This document shows, in pieces, positions 17,986-26,729 of a stretch of DNA of 64,000 bases. The notes under the pieces are model-generated. The model made no database searches. It saw only the letters and a program-made list of their open reading frames with translations, and was not told the DNA's origin. The DNA is from Bdellovibrionales bacterium. Its GTDB lineage: Bacteria > Bdellovibrionota > Bacteriovoracia > Bacteriovoracales > Bacteriovoracaceae. The stretch lies in contig JABGUH010000015.1 in NCBI GenBank assembly GCA_018646675.1, positions 1-64,000 on the forward strand. Reading direction: 5' to 3'. Position 1 is the stretch's first letter, and each line of letters opens with the position of its first letter. Made by a program: the position numbers and the translations under genes.

Positions 17986-18381
17986 GTGATTAGAAACACA
18001 CTTTTTGGAATTTATGGAGTGGGTAGCAAGGACCCAGCTACTTGTGAGCTGACCCATCTGTTTGGAGATGAAGGATATGTTGACTCGGAGACGATTAGTC
18101 GAGCCTACCTTGAACAGGAGGGACGGGCAATGGAGCAGATGGGAGCTGGAAGGGCCGGACCTTTCGCCCGTTTGGAGGATCTCCAGCGCTACGCCTATGC
18201 CCTATGTGATCAGATAGGTGTTGCCCGGGTGATTTTGATTGATCGAGATGAGTACAATCAAAAGGTTGAACATGCCACCTCTCTTGATGAGTTACGAGAG
18301 ATCCTACCTACGATGGGCAGTGCGATGGAGAATGCTGATCATAGTAAGGGGGGGACGATTTGGAGTAAAATTTTCAATTAA
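17986..18381 (+). CDS. Conserved-looking small protein, unknown function
   Basis: 131 residues from a GTG start with GAGGGCAGAT just upstream; no ATG is available nearby. Soluble, acidic, with a C-terminal TMGSAMENADHSKGGTIWSKIFN that looks structured, and an internal helix-rich segment (LEDLQRYAYALCDQIGVARVILIDRDEYNQKV). No known domain recognised. It follows the 636-residue unknown protein by 16 bp and is convergent with the EEP-family gene, so the two unknown genes form a unit. Confidence 0.65.
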   Translation: MIRNTLFGIYGVGSKDPATCELTHLFGDEGYVDSETISRAYLEQEGRAMEQMGAGRAGPFARLEDLQRYAYALCDQIGVARVILIDRDEYNQKVEHATSLDELREILPTMGSAMENADHSKGGTIWSKIFN

Positions 18382-18408
18382 TGTCGTAAATAATCTGCCA
18401 ATGCTACT

Positions 18409-19266
18409 TTATAGAGAGACTTTTAGCTCTGCCGCCAGTGCAAAGTGATCTGACCCATCAATATCACCATATACCTTGGAGTTGACCGCCTCTAGACCAC
18501 GGAGATAGATATAGTCCACGGGGCGTCCCAAGACTAACATACGGGTATCAGGGGAGAAGAGTACCTCACTCATACCCAGCCGCTTGGTGATAGCGACTAA
18601 GACTTCACGTTTATTGGCAGACCAGGTATTAAAGTCTCCTGCAAACACGACTGGACCTTCAAAGCTCTCAATCTCTGCTGCTGCTTGCTCTAGTTGTCTT
18701 GATAGTGCCTGGGAGTTAACAAAATTTATTCCATGAATATTTACCACTAACAGTTGGGGTTGGGGGCCGGTTAAAGGGTAGGTGGTAAACAGCAACATTT
18801 TAGGGGTCTTAATAATGGGCTCAAGGTCTGGAGAGCGAAGGTAGCGATAACTAAGTGGAGCAGAGGTGGCAGCGGTGGCCACACCTGTGGAGATCTCTTT
18901 GCCGTATCTTTTTAAGATAAATGAGGTCGCACAGATAAAATCGAACTCCAGCAGATCGGCAAAGGTTGTTTCCATCTGTTGATTTAGGTAAAACTCTTGG
19001 AGCAGTAGAATGTCACGATTAGAGGAGAGTTGAAGAAAGTCCCGCTTCCAACTAGCTCGATCACCTTTATAGAGATTCCAGACTAGCAACCTTATGGAGC
19101 GATGATCCAGTGGAGTCTGATCTTTGGGGTTAAAGCGGTGAATAACCTCATTGTCTCCGGGAACCCGTCGAAAGTAGTAATCTTGGGCAAGTCCCAGTGT
19201 TACTTGGGATAGCACGATGAGGGAGATGGTGGAAAGTTGGATAAGTTGTTTTGGTAAAGTTCGCAT
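18409..19266 (-). CDS. Periplasmic endonuclease/exonuclease/phosphatase-fold protein
   Basis: Mg2+-dependent phosphodiesterase fold (EEP superfamily, YafD-like). From ATG 19266 the protein has 285 residues with a signal peptide (MRTLPKQLIQLSTISLIVLS... ending GLA before QDYYF). All EEP motifs are present: LVWNLYKGD, LLLQEF, VNIHGINF, AGDFNTWS, DYIYL and GSDHFAL, so it should be catalytically competent. Substrate unknown: DNA, phosphoinositide-like or phospholipid headgroups are all possible in the superfamily. It follows the DUF1624 gene by 28 bp; no good ribosome binding site is visible, suggesting coupling. An earlier in-frame start at 19332 would bury the signal peptide. Confidence 0.85.
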   Translation of the reverse strand: MRTLPKQLIQLSTISLIVLSQVTLGLAQDYYFRRVPGDNEVIHRFNPKDQTPLDHRSIRLLVWNLYKGDRASWKRDFLQLSSNRDILLLQEFYLNQQMETTFADLLEFDFICATSFILKRYGKEISTGVATAATSAPLSYRYLRSPDLEPIIKTPKMLLFTTYPLTGPQPQLLVVNIHGINFVNSQALSRQLEQAAAEIESFEGPVVFAGDFNTWSANKREVLVAITKRLGMSEVLFSPDTRMLVLGRPVDYIYLRGLEAVNSKVYGDIDGSDHFALAAELKVSL

Positions 19267-19294
19267 TCTGTGATGATAGCAAGCAAATTTCAGA

Positions 19295-20008
19295 TTAGCG
19301 ATAGGGAATTGCTTGGCGTATAAACCAGGCAATAGAGTAGAGAAGCGGCTGGTGTATTAGATAGATTATAAGGGCATGTTTTCCTGTAATTTCTAGTAAT
19401 TGCAGCAGGAAATGGTTGGATTTAGTCATTACGCGCTCTAGCTGCTGATGTTGGGCAAATAGTCCCAATAGGACAGCTCCAACCCAAGGGAATGGGGAGA
19501 TGTAGTCCATTGAGGGGTGGGGCAGTAGTATCCAGGGGAGGTCAAAGCGCAGAATGGCAGATGGGAGCATCAGGCCCAAGCCGATGATCAGCGAGAGGTT
19601 GGGGTATGGAATTAGTGGTAGCGCCATGATGCTACAGAGGGCGATACTGTGGAGCGTACCAAAGTAGATCCAGCGCTGAGGAAAGAGATAGAAGGTGGCA
19701 GCGGAGATTAATATTGCTAGACCACAAAGCTTCAATAGGCGTTGTCCTAGGGGCTTCCAGCGAATTGCCGGGCGGTGAGAGATCCCCAAGGAGATGCCGA
19801 CACAGAAAAAGAATAGCAGTACAATTATTCGGGGAAAGATATACCAGTAGGGATTTTTGAGAAAGTCGATATTAACCAGCTGGAAGATATTCAAGTCGTA
19901 GCTGAGATGAAAGATGATCATCAGCACTACGGAGAAGCCGCGAATCTGATCTAACAGAGGAGAACGACGGGATTGCGGTAATTTTTTTTTAATATCTTTA
20001 ATCATCAA
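19295..20008 (-). CDS. DUF1624 / heparan-alpha-glucosaminide acetyltransferase-like membrane protein
   Basis: Polytopic inner-membrane protein of 237 residues and about 7 hydrophobic segments. The start LLDQIRGFSVVLMIIFHLSYDLNIF is the signature of the HGSNAT_cat/DUF1624 family, with a likely catalytic His in the HLSYD segment; FFCVGISLGISH and GKHALIIYLIHQPLLY also match. Members move acyl groups from acyl-CoA across a membrane to a sugar or similar acceptor; the acceptor here is unknown. It starts near 20008, divergent from the GNAT gene, and is the first gene of a pair with the periplasmic EEP protein. Confidence 0.88.
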   Translation of the reverse strand: MMIKDIKKKLPQSRRSPLLDQIRGFSVVLMIIFHLSYDLNIFQLVNIDFLKNPYWYIFPRIIVLLFFFCVGISLGISHRPAIRWKPLGQRLLKLCGLAILISAATFYLFPQRWIYFGTLHSIALCSIMALPLIPYPNLSLIIGLGLMLPSAILRFDLPWILLPHPSMDYISPFPWVGAVLLGLFAQHQQLERVMTKSNHFLLQLLEITGKHALIIYLIHQPLLYSIAWFIRQAIPYR

Positions 20009-20013
20009 TATTT

Positions 20014-20042
20014 TTGCTAACAGAGTAAAAATCTACTATAAT
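20014..20042 (+). promoter_or_regulatory. Near-consensus sigma-70 promoter
   Basis: TTGCTA (20014-20019), a 17-bp spacer and a perfect TATAAT (20037-20042) drive the GNAT gene at 20069; predicted start is about 20049. Confidence 0.75.
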
Positions 20043-20068
20043 TCTTGATGTAATTGAGGGAAAAGTAA

Positions 20069-20509
20069 ATGACTCTTATCTTTAAAAAAGCAACATCTCA
20101 CAAAGAGATTGAAGCGGTCTATAATTATACCATTGATGCCTTTTCCGACTCTCCGGATTTTAAATGGACATTGAAAGAGATCAAGCAGGAGTTTGCAGGT
20201 GGATGGAGTATCTACTCGGTAAATACTGGGAGTGAGATTATTGCGGCCCTATTTTTAAAGTTGGAGAATGGTTCTTTATATAGTAAAAATACAGCAATTA
20301 AAATGCATCATCAGGGTAGTGGCTTCTCTCATCGGATTAAGGAATTTTTTGAGGAGCAGGCGCTAGAGCTAAAAGCGGAAAAAATTGTTCACTATTGCCG
20401 TATTGACAATTTTCGAATGTACTCCTTAAATGAGAGTCACGGTTACAACAAGCAACAAAACTCTGGTGAAGAGGATGAACATATTGTCGCTTGGGTTAAA
20501 AAGTTGTAA
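20069..20509 (+). CDS. GNAT-family N-acetyltransferase
   Basis: 146 residues with GNAT topology: an N-terminal helix-rich part, a beta segment IIAALFLKLENGSLYSKNTAIK, then the acetyl-CoA pyrophosphate-binding motif HHQGSGFSHRIKEFFEEQA (Q/RxxGxG type), and a C-terminal strand with NFRMYSLNESHGY typical of the family. Acceptor substrate unknown. It has a strong promoter and a GAGGG ribosome binding site 8 nt before ATG. It is followed by the SWIB gene 83 bp later, which has its own AGGAGG site. Confidence 0.8.
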   Translation: MTLIFKKATSHKEIEAVYNYTIDAFSDSPDFKWTLKEIKQEFAGGWSIYSVNTGSEIIAALFLKLENGSLYSKNTAIKMHHQGSGFSHRIKEFFEEQALELKAEKIVHYCRIDNFRMYSLNESHGYNKQQNSGEEDEHIVAWVKKL

Positions 20510-20592
20510 ATAGTTAGTTGATTTTGGTTTGTGGGTAGCATAACTTGTCTGCTCGCGCTTGATTTATTAATTTTAGTTAGGAGGTATTCGTA

Positions 20593-21105
20593 ATGGTGGC
20601 CAAGAAAAAAACGGCAAAAAAGAAAGTTGCCAAGAAGAAAGTAGCCAAGAAAAAAGTTGCTAAGAAGAAAGTAGCTAAGAAAAAAGTAGCTAAGAAAAAA
20701 GTAGCTAAGAAAAAAGTAGCTAAGAAAAAAGTAGCTAAGAAAAAAGTAGCCAAGAAAAAAGTTGCTAAGAAAAAAGTAGCTAAGAAAAAAGTAACTAAGA
20801 AAAAAGTAGCTAAGAAAAAAGTAGCCAAGAAAAAAGTTGCTAAGAAAAAGACTAAAAGAAAGCCAAATGCAGCTTTCATGAAGCCTTTGACCCCTTCGGC
20901 TGATTTGGCCGCAGTAATTGGTTCTGCCGCTGTTCCTCGAACAATGGCGATCAAGAAGATCTGGGATTATATTAAGAAGCATGATTTGCAAGACAGCAAA
21001 AATCGTCGCAACATTAATGCTGATGCTAAACTTAAGCCTCTATTTAAGAAAGCAACAGTTTCTATGTTTGATCTGGCCAAGATTTTAAATCTAAATCTTA
21101 GCTAA
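20593..21105 (+). CDS. Histone H1-like KKKVA-repeat protein with SWIB domain
   Basis: 170 residues in two parts. Residues 4-83 are sixteen 5-residue repeats of the KKKVA type (one KKKTA, one KKKVT), a purely basic tail like bacterial histone H1/AlgP tails that bind DNA by charge. Residues about 95-170 form a SWIB/MDM2 domain ([40 protein letters not shown]). SWIB proteins in chlamydiae and chloroplasts are nucleoid- or topoisomerase-associated. A chromatin-compacting role is inferred. AGGAGGT lies 8 nt before the ATG, indicating strong expression, and a strong intrinsic terminator follows 30 bp after the stop. Confidence 0.93.
   Translation: MVAKKKTAKKKVAKKKVAKKKVAKKKVAKKKVAKKKVAKKKVAKKKVAKKKVAKKKVAKKKVAKKKVTKKKVAKKKVAKKKVAKKKTKRKPNAAFMKPLTPSADLAAVIGSAAVPRTMAIKKIWDYIKKHDLQDSKNRRNINADAKLKPLFKKATVSMFDLAKILNLNLS
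20602..20841 (+). repeat. Sixteen 15-bp coding tandem repeats
   Basis: 240 bp of 15-nt units (AAGAAAAAAGTAGCT and near variants) encode the Lys-rich tail of the SWIB protein. Differences between units are nearly all at third positions, which implies selection for the protein. Copy number is expected to vary by slippage without breaking the frame. Confidence 0.95.
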
Positions 21106-21106
21106 T

Positions 21107-22318
21107 CTATTTTATTATTTTTTGAAGTTTTTTCAACACCCGCTGGCTCAACCAGCGGGTGTTTTTGCTTGTCCTGACTAGATCACGGCACTCAACAGTG
21201 GGATTGCCATTGGTAAATGCCACGGTCCCTTCCAGATAGCTTAGACACTGCTTTGAGTAGAGATCCAGATATTCAGGAAAGTTCTGATAGACCAAATTAG
21301 TGATCACTTTACGCTTTTTTAGATTAGGAGAGGCAAAGACCTTCCCTGGTAAGGGATCAATTAGCTTAATTCTGTTCAACAGTCGCTGGCGACGCTTAAA
21401 GTTTAGTCCTAACTCCTCAATCACATTCCACGCCTCATTAAATGTCTCACCGGTTAGCGGGTTCTCCAATAGGTAGGTGACTAGTAGCAGATCGCGGTCA
21501 CTGGGGTTAAGCAGTGAGTTGCTGGCCAGCAGTCGGTAGGTAAGATCTTTATGGTGGGCAGAGAGAGTTGGTAACTCTCGTTTGAGGAAGAGGGCAATCT
21601 GCTTGAGACAAGAGCGATTGGCAATTGTTGCAACTCTATCTCCCAGAGGCAATTTGCCCTTTTCGTTCTGTTGGTTAAAAATTATCTCAATTCGATTGAG
21701 TACCACCTGTTTGACAACATCTCTTTGGCAGTAGAAATTTGATAGCTCAGACTTTGTCGCCGGAGAGAGCATTTTCCATCGTAATTGGGGGGAGATGGCA
21801 CTCTTAAAATGTTGGGCCAGTTTTATTCCGAGCTCAATGTACTGCCCCAGATGTAGCGTATCTGTGGAGTTGTTCCAAAAGGCGGCCACTTCTTTAATAC
21901 ACTCAACTTTGGCGGAGCAGTTTTGAAAGTAGGAGAGGTTAAACTGTTCGCGGCGAATTTGGAAAAATTCATCTCGGCGTAGTATCGGCCAGTTGGTTAG
22001 TGACTCGATAAAATGGTGGTTGGCCCGGGTAAAACGCTCTTTTTTGATCTGATCAACAATATACGCTCTTCCCATCTGTTGGGTCAGCTTGTTCCACTCT
22101 TTTGCTCGTTTGGATGGAAGAATCTCCCGGGCACTCTCCAGATATTCGCGGGTACTATTTTGCACCGCCAATATCCTTAGGTCCTCCATGGAGTAGAGCT
22201 TTTCTGCACTTTTAGCGTGGATGGAGGTTGTTATGATGGCAGCCAGCAGCAGAGCGAGCCCAAACATGATTGATTTGTGCAGTTTTGACTTGGAAAAATA
22301 GGAGGAGCTGATGATCAT
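21107..22318 (-). CDS. Periplasmic protein of unknown function
   Basis: No family recognised. From ATG 22318 (GAGGG 5 nt upstream) the protein has 403 residues with a signal peptide (hydrophobic MFGLALLLAAIITTSIHA, cleavage before KSAEK). The mature part is alpha-helical and basic with scattered Cys (about 8), consistent with helical repeats and disulfides. An upstream in-frame start at 22366 would precede the signal sequence and overlap the -35 region, so it is not used here. A promoter with 17-bp spacing lies directly upstream. Its last codons overlap the intrinsic terminator of the convergent SWIB gene. Confidence 0.75.
   Translation of the reverse strand: MIISSSYFSKSKLHKSIMFGLALLLAAIITTSIHAKSAEKLYSMEDLRILAVQNSTREYLESAREILPSKRAKEWNKLTQQMGRAYIVDQIKKERFTRANHHFIESLTNWPILRRDEFFQIRREQFNLSYFQNCSAKVECIKEVAAFWNNSTDTLHLGQYIELGIKLAQHFKSAISPQLRWKMLSPATKSELSNFYCQRDVVKQVVLNRIEIIFNQQNEKGKLPLGDRVATIANRSCLKQIALFLKRELPTLSAHHKDLTYRLLASNSLLNPSDRDLLLVTYLLENPLTGETFNEAWNVIEELGLNFKRRQRLLNRIKLIDPLPGKVFASPNLKKRKVITNLVYQNFPEYLDLYSKQCLSYLEGTVAFTNGNPTVECRDLVRTSKNTRWLSQRVLKKLQKIIK
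21135..21166 (+). terminator. Intrinsic terminator of the SWIB gene
   Basis: A 12-bp G+C-rich stem (21135-21146 with 21152-21163, core ACACCCGCTGG/CCAGCGGGTGT), loop CTCAA, and a T-run 21162-21166 on the plus strand. It lies inside the 3' coding end of the convergent gene. Read on the minus strand it has no T-run. Confidence 0.85.
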
Positions 22319-22337
22319 TTTTACCCTCATTGGCAAA

Positions 22338-22366
22338 ATTTTATCTGTTTTGACTAGTTTCGTCAA
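22338..22366 (-). promoter_or_regulatory. Sigma-70-type promoter of the 21.1-22.3 kb gene
   Basis: Minus-strand TTGACG (22366-22361), 17-bp spacer, TAAAAT (22343-22338); predicted start about 22331, only some 13 nt before the ATG. The -35 overlaps an imperfect inverted repeat TTGAC...GTCAA (22350-22366). Confidence 0.65.
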
Positions 22367-22448
22367 TTAGCGCTATCTGTTTACTTTTTAGGGGGTTTTG
22401 CGCTAGAAGAGGGCTATATAAACCTTAATATATTTGTTGGGAGGGAGT

Positions 22449-25400
22449 ATGGGTACAACCATTGATCACCAAGAGGCTAAAGGCTCTCCTGTTAGTGGTG
22501 CCGCACAGAGCGGTCAAATCAGCGAACTACTTAAGCCTGCACTTTTGCAGATTAGGCAGCTAACGCTCAAGATCCCTTCTACTAGTCAGCAAAATAGTGC
22601 TGCTGTTGAGTGGAAGCTCTACTATTTGAATAGCTATCGCTCGATCTTTCTCTCCTCAGAGAGCGAGGACGAGATTGGCCAGACCGTCACTCAGGTGATT
22701 ACTCCCTACTTGAACGCTGGAACACGGGATTTTCGTCTACAGCTGAATATAAAATCAGTCCCATTTTTGGTGGGAATCTTTCCTGCTGATCATAAGATTT
22801 TCTTTTGTACTCCTCGCTTGGGTAGCGAACTTTTTACTCTGCAGGAGGGGGGAGAGTTTAGTCACTCTCCGGACTATCTTGAGCTGGCATCCTTGGTCGA
22901 AAGAATATCTGCACTAGATATGAGTGCGGTCCCACCTTCGATCGAAATTTTAACCCAGAAGTATCAGTTAGCTGATCTACTGCATGACCCCGCCTACCAA
23001 GAGATTGAGCGGGAAAACCGCTTGTTGACGGATAAATTATTAGTTGAGATGAACCGTTATCGTCCCACTCTCTTTGAGCGAGTGACTGATTGGGGATTAA
23101 ATCTAACCGCTCACTATGCACTTATTCGAGTTCATCTATTGAAATTTTTGGCAATTTTACCCTCCTTGGATTTTGATTCAGGGGTGGAAGTTAAGCGGAT
23201 ACTAATGGAGTCTTTGCACCGTCTATTTACTGACTCCAAGTTGGCGGCAAAACTACGGCGTAAAGGCCAGGGACGCTCGCTACCTACCTCGTTGATCTGG
23301 ATGTTGCGAACGCTTTTTTACTTTAGCTTGATCATCCCGGCAATACCGTTGGCATTTTTGGTGCGAACATCAGTTCGTTGGATGGCCCGTCGTTTTATTG
23401 CTGGAGAGACGATCGAAAGAGCAGACCGCGCCCTAACCAAGCTATTTTTAAGCGGGAGGGATGTCACCTTGGACCAGTTGGGAGAGTTGGTCGTCTCAGA
23501 GCAGGAGGCAGATCACTACTGTAATGAAGTGATCAAACTAATAAAGGGATTCTCACTGCATGTCCCTCGCGGCCAGAAAAATGGTGCTGGAATCAATCGC
23601 GCCAATGTCTCGATTAAAGTCTCTGCGCTATCTTCTGACTTTAAGCCCCAGGCTTTTGACTACACTTACAACTCGGTGGCACCACGATTGAGCAAAATTT
23701 TACTGGCGGCCAAAGAGGAAGAGGTCTTTTTAAATATTGATGCTGAACACTACGACTATCGAGACGTGGTTTTGGATATCTACAGTAAGGTACTCTTGAC
23801 GACGGATCAGTTAAAAGATTTTCAGCAGACTGGGATTGTACTACAGGCATACCTTCGTGATGCTTATGGCCACTATCAGAAGATTGTTGCTCTGGCCAAG
23901 CAGCGTGGAATAATGATGCCGATTAGAATTGTTAAAGGAGCCTACTGGGATGCAGAGACAATTGAGGCTGAGGCCCATAGCTTCGATGCCCCGGAATTTT
24001 TAAATAAAGAGGAGACCGATCTACACTTCCGCCAACTAACTATTGCCATTTTTAAGGATCACCCCCATGTGCAGTTGGTGATCGCTTCACATAATTTCTC
24101 CGACCATACATTTGTAGAGGTGGTACGCGGGCGTCACTATCCGTCACTGCCGGAGATTGAGCATCAGTGTCTACATATGACCTATGAGGCCCTCTCAACC
24201 GGAATGCAAAAGATGGGGTGGGTTGTCCGTAACTATCTGCCGGTAGGAAGTCTGCTAGTGGGTATGGCCTATTTGGTTCGCCGAATAATGGAGAACTCAT
24301 CTCAGGTTGGTGTCTTGATGATGATGCGCTCTCATAAGCGGGGCTTGGCCAGTCGCTCCCCCCAGGAGATGTTTTTAGAGAGGGTCGAACAGCGTAAAGT
24401 TGAGGTTGACTTCAGTGCCAGTAAACTAACTAGTCACTTTTTTAACCTAACTCCAGTGCGTCTCTATCTAGAAGATGATCGTTTTCATTTTAATTACGTT
24501 TTGAAACAGTTTCAAAATCACCATCTGGGTAAAAGCTATGAAAACTCTTTCAAAATAGATGGTGATTGGCATGAAGTAGTTTCATCTTCTGATCCATCTA
24601 TTTTAGTTGGAAAAATTCGTTTTGCTTTGACCGCAGATGCTCTGCGGGCAGTCGAGCTGGCAGAAAGTAGTTATAACAGTGGCAAGTGGGCCCAGCTCTC
24701 CCCCTATGCTCGCGCAAGCTTTCTAGTCGCTGCCGCCAATATTATGAGTGCCAAAAGAAATGAGTTGGCATCACTGATCTGTTATGAGGCCGGGAAGGCA
24801 ATACCAGAAGCACTGGCCGACATTGATGAGGCGGTGGATTTTATGAATTTTTATGCCCGTGAAGAGGTGAAAATTCATAAAAAGATGCCTAACCTTATAT
24901 CTCGTGGAGTTATTTTGGTAGTGGCCCCTTGGAACTTTCCGCTGGCAATACCTTGTGGCATGACTGTCAGCTCTTTGGTCGCCGGTAATAGTATTGTACT
25001 GAAATCTGCTAAGCATACACCACTAATTGCCCAGTCGATGATAGATATTCTTCATCAAGCAGGAGTTCCAAAAGATGTGCTAATTCATCTGCCAGGCAAA
25101 GGATCGGAAATTGGTGATGATCTAACTGCAGATCCACGTCTGGCCGGTGTGGTCTTCACTGGATCAAAGGAAGTTGGAATGCGCATTGCTCACCAGGTTG
25201 GTAAGCGAGTGGTTCATAATAAACTTTACGACCGTTACTATCCGACAAAGGTAATCACCGAGATGGGTGGTAAAAATGGCATTATTGTTACTGCCAATGC
25301 TGAGTTGGATGAGACTGTTGCAGGTATTCTCTACTCTGCCTTTGGCCACTCCGGCCAAAAGTGCTCTGCCTGCTCTCGTGTTATGGTAGATAACCGAGTC

Positions 25401-26714
25401 AAGGAGCGTCTGATCTACCGTCTTAAGGAGGCGTGTCTTGATCTGAAAGTGGGTAAGGCTTTTGATCATGCAACTTATCTCAATCCTCTGATCGCAGCAG
25501 GAGAGAAGAGTCGCTTGATTGAAAAAGTTAAGGAGGCGCGCGCAGAAGGGATTAACTCTGGCGGACGAGTCTACGTTGATCGTTCCACTGAAGATCTTCC
25601 TGGTTACTGTATCGGCCCCACGTTAATTGAGTTACCGGCCCATCGGGGGAAGGAAGCGGACAGCTTTGCTACTCGTGAGCTGTTTGGACCTGTTCTTCAT
25701 CTGATCGGTTTCGATACTCTGGATCAGGCACTAGATATCTTTAATGGTACTGAGTATGCTCTGACTGGTGGAGTATTTAGTCAGTCTCAAGATGATATTG
25801 ACTATCTTACCAGTCGGATGGAGGTCGGAAATATCTATGTTAACCGAACAACCACCGGGGCCCGAGTTGCAGTTGAACCCTTTGGTGGCTTTAAACTTTC
25901 AGGGACCGGGCCCAAGGCTGGTGGTAAGGCTTATCTAAACTCATTTCATGTCGGCCCTCAGCATGAAGAGTGTGGAACAATTCTACCAACAGTAGAGGGT
26001 GATAAGCGTAAAATTGATCTGGCGTCCCCCTCTTTATTAAGTATCTCTGCTCGGCAAGAGCGGATAGTAAGGGCAGTGGAACGGTTGATTCGCAATTATG
26101 AAGTACTTTTTCCCGGAGTTTATAGCGACAACAAAGAGCATCTGAAGAAGTGTAAAAGTTGGATAATTCAAAACTTTGAGAGTTTTATAACAGGTGAACA
26201 CCTAAATCGGCGTATTCCTGGTCAGTTGAGCTACTCAAACTACTCTCTACATCAAGAGCAGGCGCTAATGGTTGCTTACCAAGAGCGGCCATCCATCTCA
26301 CAACTGTTAAATATGGTAGCGGCAGTTAGTGTGGGGGTTGGCTTGACTATTGTTGCACGTAACGCCTCCACCTATGGCTGGTGGTCAAATGTCAAGGACC
26401 TCTTTGTTGCCAGTGGATTCTCCACTGAGAATTTAAATGTGCGGTTTGTTGATACTGCTCAGCTTAAGCTGGCGATCAAAGAGCCTCTTTTAAGTTCAGT
26501 GCTAGTCGATGGTGGACATGAGCAGTTACAAGAAGTTTTAGAGATGATTTTTGATGGGAAACCAAATGAGCTGCGTCCCAAGCAGGTATTATCGGCGCTG
26601 GATGCCCCACGAGTGACGGACTTTAAACGTTACTTAGGGCAGTTTATTTGGATTAGATCTTTTGCCGTCAATACCATGAGACATGGGGCGCCTTTGGATC
26701 TTCGTTTTGATTAG
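22449..26714 (+). CDS. putA: Bifunctional proline dehydrogenase / P5C dehydrogenase PutA
   Basis: Oxidises proline to glutamate in two steps: FAD-dependent proline dehydrogenase, then NAD+-dependent glutamate-semialdehyde dehydrogenase, with channelling of the intermediate. From ATG 22449 (GGGAGG just upstream) it has 1421 residues. About 300 N-terminal residues include a hydrophobic segment (near 285-305); there is no ribbon-helix-helix repressor domain as in E. coli PutA. The PRODH barrel spans about 330-640 (RIVKGAYWDAET near 492). The ALDH part spans about 690-1190, with E938 (TEMGGKNG), catalytic C972 (SGQKCSACSR) and PWNFPLAIP. About 230 further residues form the extra C-terminal domain of long PutAs. 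proC follows 15 bp downstream. Confidence 0.96.
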   Translation: MGTTIDHQEAKGSPVSGAAQSGQISELLKPALLQIRQLTLKIPSTSQQNSAAVEWKLYYLNSYRSIFLSSESEDEIGQTVTQVITPYLNAGTRDFRLQLNIKSVPFLVGIFPADHKIFFCTPRLGSELFTLQEGGEFSHSPDYLELASLVERISALDMSAVPPSIEILTQKYQLADLLHDPAYQEIERENRLLTDKLLVEMNRYRPTLFERVTDWGLNLTAHYALIRVHLLKFLAILPSLDFDSGVEVKRILMESLHRLFTDSKLAAKLRRKGQGRSLPTSLIWMLRTLFYFSLIIPAIPLAFLVRTSVRWMARRFIAGETIERADRALTKLFLSGRDVTLDQLGELVVSEQEADHYCNEVIKLIKGFSLHVPRGQKNGAGINRANVSIKVSALSSDFKPQAFDYTYNSVAPRLSKILLAAKEEEVFLNIDAEHYDYRDVVLDIYSKVLLTTDQLKDFQQTGIVLQAYLRDAYGHYQKIVALAKQRGIMMPIRIVKGAYWDAETIEAEAHSFDAPEFLNKEETDLHFRQLTIAIFKDHPHVQLVIASHNFSDHTFVEVVRGRHYPSLPEIEHQCLHMTYEALSTGMQKMGWVVRNYLPVGSLLVGMAYLVRRIMENSSQVGVLMMMRSHKRGLASRSPQEMFLERVEQRKVEVDFSASKLTSHFFNLTPVRLYLEDDRFHFNYVLKQFQNHHLGKSYENSFKIDGDWHEVVSSSDPSILVGKIRFALTADALRAVELAESSYNSGKWAQLSPYARASFLVAAANIMSAKRNELASLICYEAGKAIPEALADIDEAVDFMNFYAREEVKIHKKMPNLISRGVILVVAPWNFPLAIPCGMTVSSLVAGNSIVLKSAKHTPLIAQSMIDILHQAGVPKDVLIHLPGKGSEIGDDLTADPRLAGVVFTGSKEVGMRIAHQVGKRVVHNKLYDRYYPTKVITEMGGKNGIIVTANAELDETVAGILYSAFGHSGQKCSACSRVMVDNRVKERLIYRLKEACLDLKVGKAFDHATYLNPLIAAGEKSRLIEKVKEARAEGINSGGRVYVDRSTEDLPGYCIGPTLIELPAHRGKEADSFATRELFGPVLHLIGFDTLDQALDIFNGTEYALTGGVFSQSQDDIDYLTSRMEVGNIYVNRTTTGARVAVEPFGGFKLSGTGPKAGGKAYLNSFHVGPQHEECGTILPTVEGDKRKIDLASPSLLSISARQERIVRAVERLIRNYEVLFPGVYSDNKEHLKKCKSWIIQNFESFITGEHLNRRIPGQLSYSNYSLHQEQALMVAYQERPSISQLLNMVAAVSVGVGLTIVARNASTYGWWSNVKDLFVASGFSTENLNVRFVDTAQLKLAIKEPLLSSVLVDGGHEQLQEVLEMIFDGKPNELRPKQVLSALDAPRVTDFKRYLGQFIWIRSFAVNTMRHGAPLDLRFD

Positions 26715-26729
26715 AGGAAGATATTTAAG

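Noticed and set aside
20443-20991. Antisense open frames with Phe/Leu-rich [12 protein letters not shown]-type repeats
   Set aside because: They are the mirror of the Lys-rich KKKVA repeat of the SWIB gene, which has ribosome binding site, terminator and a known domain.
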